This document shows, in pieces, positions 57,739 to 64,000 of a stretch of DNA of 64,000 nucleotides. Position 1 is the stretch's first letter, and each line of letters begins with the position of its first letter. Below the pieces are notes generated by a model. The model did not search any database. It had not been told where the DNA came from and was given only the letters and a program-made list of their open reading frames with translations. The position numbers were made by a program, and so were the translations under genes. This DNA comes from Seiridium cupressi (lineage: Eukaryota > Ascomycota > Sordariomycetes > Amphisphaeriales > Sporocadaceae): positions 186,001 to 250,000 of the forward strand of contig JARVKI010000021.1 in NCBI GenBank assembly GCA_036674765.1, given 5' to 3'.

Positions 57739-59891
57739 TCATAGCTGAAGGCTTCCAGATGGCGCTCGACTTGGGCCCCCTCGAAGATGGGCGGAAGAGT
57801 TCTTGAACAGGCTCTGCCAGATATAAGCTTCGCTGAGCAGGAGCTCTATGTCCTTCTCGTTCCAGTCGCGAGTTGGGAGCGCTTGAAGGAACATCATAAT
57901 TTCCTGGAAATCCATTTTCAAGAGTTTTGCAGACCATTTCACCAGAAAAGCAGCACAAACGTACAAGTGGAACTCTGAGAAGCCTTGCTCCTCGGCCTGG
58001 CGAAGATTAGCAGTGCAATCAAGTGACAAGGGTAGAGCGCCTTGCCAAGTACGTATCCCACATCCTAATCGTATTTTGCACACTGATCTCTCTCATCAGG
58101 AGACAGTTCATCCACCTAAAGCTAAACTGGATGAATTCGACATGCTCACTCTCCAGGTGCTTTGCCAAGTCGGCATCAATCCTCGCTGTAAGATCACGTA
58201 AAGCCGTCACTTGTCGCTGGATGCCCGGCTGTGCGACGATATAGTGGTCTTGAATGCCGTCAAGGAGCTTAGTCAAACACCAGAACGAGTCCGCCTCGAC
58301 AGCATCAAGAACCGGTTTCGGTAGCTGCCCTGGATCCATGCCGCTTTCGATATTGAAGTCGGTGATGTAGGTGCCCAGGAAGACCTGCCAAAAGGGGGTG
58401 ACAAGATCGTTAATCCCCTGTACATAACCGCTAGCTGGATGTCGAATTGCCCAAAGGTAAAGGATCCGTTCCAGAGATCGCTGTGTTGCCTCATAGCCGT
58501 ATAGCTCAATATGGGGGTTCGTCCGGGGTACGTCAATGCTGATCTGATGCCAAACCGCTTCATCCAAACCTCTTGACCGTCCACCGGCGGCGGGAGCGTT
58601 AGCACTGCGCTCGAAGGCTTGCTTTACTCCATCCAAGTACTCCTTCCGTTTCCTCTCCAGTGTAGCCACACGTCTTTCGCTACTGGTGGGTAAGTAGCTC
58701 AACAGTAACTGCCAGGTCATGGCCCGAACTTCTTCGGGCACGCCTCCCCACGCTAACGCTCGCAGGTCCGGAAGTGATATCGTCGTGGCTTGGAGAATCT
58801 TCTTGAATTTGTTTATCCTTGTTGTACGCGAGTTGAGAGCATCAATCTCTTTCTGTGACGAGTTCGCAGGGATCGCTGGGTGGTTGATCAAATGGAGAGC
58901 ATTCGCTGGATCTGTGCCGTATTAGATGAGATGACAGTGTTGCGCGAGAGTCTGCCAACCTTTCAATATGTCCTTGTACTGTGGCCGTAGTATCTTGCCC
59001 TCGCTCTTTTTGGGCATTGGGTATACCGGCATGGGCCTTTCGATCGCTATGTCGGCACTATTAGAATAACGGCGCGAGGGAAAGCCAAAAGTGGTGCCAA
59101 TCGGCGACAGTGCGCCTGATTGAGGGGGTTGTCCTTGAGCGGCGGCCATGCGCCTGTTTTTTCTTTTCATATTAGATAAACTTGGCAGCCCGAAGTCGTC
59201 GCCATCGTCGTCCTCGTATCCGTACATGTCATCACCCTCGGGGTCTTCTGCATTCCAATCTTGATTTGTATTTGATAAGAAGCTAATGTAGGATTTAAGC
59301 GGAGGAGAAGACGGTCCATGCTTCTTGTGCAGAGGCGGAGAGCTGACATCGCTATTTCGTGCTTTGTGCGAACTTGAGGATGGGGGCGTTCTCGGTCGCG
59401 AAGAGGGGGCGGATAGATTGCTACGCGGGTCAGTAGTCTGCTAGGCTCGGTGTCTGGTTGCGCAAAAGCACAAGAAGACTCACAGCGAGTCGAACTTCAG
59501 CATGTCCGCATGGGAGTATGCAGCTCCGACTACTAGGTTGGGATCGCGACCTGTTTTCTTTGGTGTCGTCTCTCGCTGAACTTTCCAGAAAGGTGAAGTT
59601 GACCTGTTCCTCGACTTAGTGGTACGTTCCCAGCGAACAGCGAGGTGCACCTACTCGGACCGATCTGAGGAAAGCAATGTCTTAACGTTAGTAATTGGTG
59701 GTTATATCCCCTGCCACGACAGCCAAGAACAGGGACTGGCTACGAGGATTCGAGTATTCGTCGAGAACATACCAACTTGGATCATTTCCTACGTCATCCA
59801 TGTTAGCGGCGGTCAAACGCGAGGGTTGACGGTAGTGCACTGGGCGTACCTGTTGCGGCGGCTTCTTACCGCTGCCGGAGGACGAGAACAT
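57739..59891 (-). CDS. GYP1: Rab/Ypt GTPase-activating protein Gyp1 (TBC domain)
   Basis: TBC-domain GAP for Ypt1/Rab1-type GTPases at the Golgi. Exons: 59891-59773 (5' part uncertain), 59609-59484, 59420-58960, 58911-58046, 57996-57739; about 609 aa. N-terminus disordered, with TSPFWKVQRETTPKKTGRDP and GAAYSHADMLKFDSLNLSAP typical of this subfamily. TBC domain about 285-560: RALAWGGVPEEVR; the arginine finger in ISIDVPRTNP (Arg365); the glutamine finger in ASGYVQGINDL (Gln400); FRWMNCLLMREI; and after the last intron AEEQGFSEFHLYVCAAFLVK. The last intron appears to be GC-AG: TTG followed by GCAAGG at 58045-58040, acceptor CAG at 57997, 49 nt; no GT donor fits the frame. The first intron acceptor (59610) is a best guess; a start using acceptor 59656 is an alternative. 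Confidence 0.92.
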
Positions 59892-60939
59892 GGTGTAGGA
59901 TATGTTCGCGACAAGCTCGCAATTGCATGATGGTGGGAAGCTACCTCTTCATGTTGATTTGCGAGACAAGTCGTCCCAGTCGGCGAGATCAATGCCGGTC
60001 GAAAGTTAGAGCACACGAGCCACAGTCCGAGCCCCGCCAGCCAATTGGGAACCTCTGCCTAGTGTGAGGGTAAACACACGCTTCCAGAGTATGAGGCAAG
60101 AAGTCGGGATGGTCAGAAGAGATTGGCAAAGCAGGATTGAGCATGCAACATTATTGAGGAGCTGACAAGACGAGACTTGTTGTCACGAAACGTGAGTCTC
60201 CTGGTTGTTCTTGATAGGTGGGGCCATGACCGAGCTGCTAGCAGCGACAGCCCCACGTTTGATGTTTGGAGGTTGCAAGTCGTGACTCGTGACTGCAGGG
60301 CAATACAGCAGAGCAAGTAAGTGGGCTGGTGGCTAGTGCCGCCTGCCGGGTCTTGGGATGGAATGCCCGTTGTTTGGACCGTGCTTTTGGGCCCAAAACA
60401 CACCTGTGAAGAGTAAACGTTGCCTCTGCTGTAGAGTTCCAGATTTTCAAATGGAAGCATGGCCATTATTTGCGGAACAGGATACAGATGATCTCAAGGC
60501 TCATTTGGAATGAACGGAAGAATATATCTGCATACATTATAACATTGCAGACTGCCTCCGGAGCGCTGGCACCTGGTGTCCCGAGAACCAGCTGGAGAAG
60601 CGGTTGATTGGGCTGACGAATTAGAACCTTGTTGCCCCAGGTTTTCATTTGCCGACCCACTCGTTCAAGGCTGCGATTCATTCTCGTCAACTGCACGCTG
60701 ACATTGACCTCGTCCCCAAAGTAGCGAAAGCTTTGGCAATTGGCTCACAGCATCTCCTTTGACTCTCTGCACCACTTTTCGTGTTTTACGCGTTCGCCTC
60801 GTTTGCGTGAATCTCACATTATTGTATTAACCACCTCTGCACCGCGGCGCGCATTCGCCCATTTTCTTTCCGAACTACATCTCAATCCCCAAGCTCGATT
60901 TCTGTTAATTGTCGCCTAAACGATATACCAATCGACGAC
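59892..60939. other. Divergent promoter region of gyp1 and hrp1
   Basis: About 1.05 kb between divergent genes. A CT-rich stretch just before 60900 probably belongs to the hrp1 promoter/5' leader. No gene seen. Confidence 0.5.
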
Positions 60940-63859
60940 ATGGCAGAAACCGAGAATTTCGAAGATGACCTCTTCGCCGATCTGTGAGTGCTCTCTTGCC
61001 AACAGCCTGGTGATGTTGTGGTGCTCCAGCTCGTCCAGCTCCACAAGCGCATGCACCCTCATCTCCATCTTACATTTGCCTGACTCTGCACAGTTACGAC
61101 GACAACGACGGACCCTCTGCTGCGCCTGCTCCAGCCGCTGCGCCTGCACCCAAGGTTGAAGCTCCAGCTGCGCCTGCTGCTGCCGAGGAAGCCGCAAGCG
61201 CTCAATACGACCAATACGTTCCGACCGGAGACGAGAACGGCCAGAGCGGCGACTACCACGAGAACGAGGAGGTCTACGATGATGACGATGATGTAGACTT
61301 CAACTTGGGCAATGGTTCGTCTCATAATATCGCTGTAAAGCAGGAGGAACATGTTGAGGCTCCAAGTTTCCACCATGCAGCCAAAGGGTCAGGTTCCAAA
61401 GAAGACGGGTGAGTCCATTTATTTGTTTTGCAATGTGTATCCGTTGCCAGTAGGTTTCAATCTGCATAAGTTCTCCGGCGCCGCCGTCGCCTCTGGGATG
61501 AGCCGAGCTATGAGAGGCACATCGCAGTGTGGGTTGCGCTCAAGGAGAGAAACGATGGTTCAAGAGCTATGAAATGGAAAATTTCTACACTCGGCAAACT
61601 ATGGATTTGTGTGAGGCCAGATGATTTTGGACACGAGAAGCTTGTCTATTAGTGTTCCGTGCCAAGAGGAGGTCTCTGCAGAAGGGTCGGCCGGATGGGA
61701 CCACAATCCAGCGTCGTAACACGATCAACTCTACTTTTCCATATTCAAATCACTTCCTCCAGAAGTGGGGAAAGAAGCCAGTACGCAAGTCGATGAGGGT
61801 TCAAGGTACCTGGAAGCTTCCGAGAAAGGCCGCGCCCATAGTCAGTACAAGAGTCTCTACTGCCTCCATAGCCATTCGTCAGACATAGGCTCATAAAGGA
61901 CCGCGAGAAGTCAGACTTCTTCGCTGGCTGTATCAAGGATTGGCAGCGAATAGCGCGCGAGGCCATGACCTAGCTTGACGATAGCAAGATGACGAGGAAA
62001 GAACAAGAAAATTCGACAACTTCATGGCATTCTTCCCTGCAGTAGCTGCTTTCCACTGGAAATTGCCGTTTGTGGCACACCCACGATCCGCGCTGGTTCG
62101 TTTTCCATCGACCATCTACGCCCAATCGCACCTGGGGTTGCTGATCCGTGGTCTGAGCCTCGTTCACTTTGGAGACAAATGAAGCATCTGGAGAGGACTT
62201 TGTTCCTTGCACATTCAACAGTAGTGGCTCCTATGACGGCGAGCCTCTGACGGTGTCCTTTGCCCCAGAACTCGAATTCGACATACCCGGACGGCTGCGC
62301 GCATAGAAACTCTCCATCCTAGGTGCGATGTAGCAGGTTCTACTAAAGACACAATCTGATTGGCGCACAAAACAAGACAAACGTCAGCAACGTTTGCTGG
62401 GCTTTGGGGGCTGAATCCTCACAACCCCTACTGGCATTAATTCTATACACTTCTGATGGCACCAGCTTGGCTGTAGGGATCTGTTCGACTAACGTAAAAC
62501 TTTTCACAGAAAAATGTTCATTGGTGGTCTCAACTGGGAAACGACGGATCGTAAGCTTTGCCCCATCTGAAAATGTCTTTTGTACGCAGTGATTAACTCG
62601 TTTAGAATCCTTGCGCGACTATTTCTCTCAGTTCGGCGAAGTCACGGAATGCACCGTCATGCGTGACGGCGCAACAGGCAGATCGCGAGGTTTTGGTTTC
62701 CTGACCTTCAAAGATGCCAAGAATGTGAATACCGTCATGGTCAAGGAGCACTACTTGGATGGGAAGATCGTATGTCCTTCTACTCCTCTACATCACATAC
62801 TTCTTTAACTAACACTGGATGCAGATCGATCCCAAGAGAGCTATCCCTAGGGACGAGCAAGAAAAGACCAGCAAGATTTTCGTCGGTGGTGTTAGCCAAG
62901 ATACAACCGAAGCAGAATTCAAGGATTACTTTGCTCAGTTCGGCCGCGTCGTTGATGCAACACTCATGATGGACAAAGACACTGGCCGGCCGAGGGGCTT
63001 TGGTTTCGTCACCTTCGAGAGCGAAGCCGGAGTTGATAACTGCACCCAACCCGGCCAAGTCCTGTCTATCAACGGCAAACCAATCGAAGTTAAGAAAGCG
63101 CAACCGAGGAATAACATGCAGGAGGAGGAAGCAGCCCGTGGACGTGGCAAGTTCGGCAAGAAAGGTGGATTTGAGGATCAGAACAGCACCCAGAGCCCGA
63201 TGCAGAGTCAGGCGAGCCAAAGCGGCATGACACCACAGGTCATGGCCCAGTATATGCAGAGGATGCAGCAGTACATGGCCATGATGCAGCAGCAGGCCGC
63301 CATGAGTCGCGGCATGGGTATGGGCATGATGAATCCTGCCATGATGCAGCAGATGATGCAGATGCAGATGATGGCCCAAAATGGAGGCCAGGGCATGAAC
63401 CCGGCGATGATGCAACAAATGCAGAACCAGATGAATCAGATGGGTGCTCAGATGGGACAAGCCGGACAGGGCAATGACCAACAGCAAGGCTTCGGTAATC
63501 AACAACAAGGTTTCGGGGGTCGTGGCGGCCGACGTGGTGGCCGTGGTGGCTACCAGGCAGGCGGCTACGGGATGGGCGGCGGAGGTGGTGGCGGAGGGAA
63601 CGTAGCAGCCGTCGGCGGTGATCCGACTTCGTGGGAGGGCATGTATGATGACGTTCCTCAGCCAAACTTCAACCAAGGCGGTCGGGGAGGGTTCAACCGG
63701 GCCAGAGGTGGCGGACACCAAAGTCCTGCGCCGACTGATCCAAATGCCGCACCTCCACCAAATGCCCCGACTGGTCCTAAGAATGCTGGCAGACCCGGTG
63801 CGAACTATCGTGGCGGTGGACGTGGAGGAAACCGTGGGTACCATCCATACCAGCGTTAG
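60940..63859 (+). CDS. HRP1: Two-RRM mRNA 3'-end processing factor Hrp1/Nab4
   Basis: hnRNP-type protein of cleavage factor IB that binds the UA-rich efficiency element in pre-mRNA and shuttles to the cytoplasm. Five exons: 60940-60983, 61094-61408, 62510-62550, 62606-62769, 62825-63859; 532 aa. Acidic and Ala/Pro-rich N-terminus. RRM1 about 121-195 with RNP2 KMFIGGL and RNP1 RSRGFGFLTF. Linker IDPKRAIPRDEQEKTS, invariant in this family. RRM2 about 205-280 with KIFVGGV and GRPRGFGFVTF. Then a Met/Gln-rich region (MMQQQ, about 325-400) and an RGG domain (GRGGRRGGRGGYQ, RGGGRGGNRGYHPYQR end), substrates for arginine methylation in yeast Hrp1. Intron 2 is about 1.1 kb, ten times the local norm. 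The 3' flank is in the window; polyadenylation is not mapped. Confidence 0.95.
61409..62509 (+). other. Unusually long intron of hrp1
   Basis: 1101 nt between donor GTGAGT (61409) and acceptor TTTTCACAG (62501-62509), interrupting just before the first residue of RRM1. No in-frame exon is needed to keep the reading frame. Contains short open frames (for example 61652-61888) without signature. May hold an alternative exon or regulatory elements. Confidence 0.7.
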
Positions 63860-64000
63860 CAGTCGTCTGGACAGGATCCCATGCAGCGGGCCAGACAGCA
63901 TGAAAGTCGTACACTCAAGGCCAAATCTCTTCCAAACGCGTCAGCTGGTCCTAAAAAAAAGAAGAAAAAAGCTAGCGGGCCCGGCACCAGCTATCGCGGC

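Noticed and set aside
62780..63901. 373-codon minus-strand frame opposite hrp1
   Set aside because: Antisense shadow of the Gln/Gly-rich coding sequence; its His/Leu-rich composition is the complement of Met/Gln codons.

Overview
The window looks like nuclear DNA of a filamentous ascomycete (Pezizomycotina, most likely a Sordariomycete; this is inferred from gene content, no database was searched). Genes are compact and rich in introns of 48-220 nt with GTRNGY donors and YAG acceptors. They are mixed on both strands, and include typical mould families: asco-type laccase, Dal5-like permease, AtfA-type bZIP factor and GPI-anchored Ser/Thr-rich wall proteins. An AT-rich tract at 6040-6560 looks like a repeat degraded by RIP. 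I saw no tRNA, rRNA, CRISPR or intact transposon.

Region 1 (1-19 kb) is accessory-looking, gene-sparse and entirely minus-strand. It holds an APC amino-acid/GABA-type permease (61-2188), a Dal5-family anion:cation symporter (3358-5342), a secreted laccase (6731-8924), a small nucleobase/nucleoside deaminase (14233-15314) and an agmatinase with a signal peptide (17480-18996). Four of the five fit uptake and breakdown of organic nitrogen. Large gene-free gaps separate them, notably 8925-14232 and 18997-22109.

Region 2 (22-41 kb) is a dense housekeeping block: a large Ser-rich hypothetical (22110-25520), U1 snRNP protein C, the p24 cargo receptor Erv25, the SDH assembly factor Sdh5/SdhAF2, the kinetochore protein Dsn1/Mis13, an Atf1/AtfA bZIP factor and a GST-like protein.

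Region 3 (41-54 kb) is accessory again. It has an ankyrin protein with a STAND-type N-terminal domain (42393-45117), two GPI-anchored wall proteins (47182-47870 and 50956-52230), and an unknown coiled-coil gene broken by one in-frame TAG (52908-53900).

Region 4 (54-64 kb) is housekeeping: a branched-chain aminotransferase, the Rab-GAP Gyp1 and the two-RRM mRNA 3'-end factor Hrp1/Nab4.

Exon structures were worked out by hand from splice consensus, protein continuity and frame. For every multi-exon gene the summed exon length is divisible by three with no internal stop, apart from the nonsense codon at 53565. The most notable signals are two probable GC-AG introns (ankyrin gene and gyp1), the lone nonsense codon with intact coding sequence beyond it, a 1.1-kb intron in hrp1, three TGACGT sites inside intron 1 of the bZIP gene, and the nitrogen-related gene group at the left end. 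I did not find a convincingly new multi-gene system.
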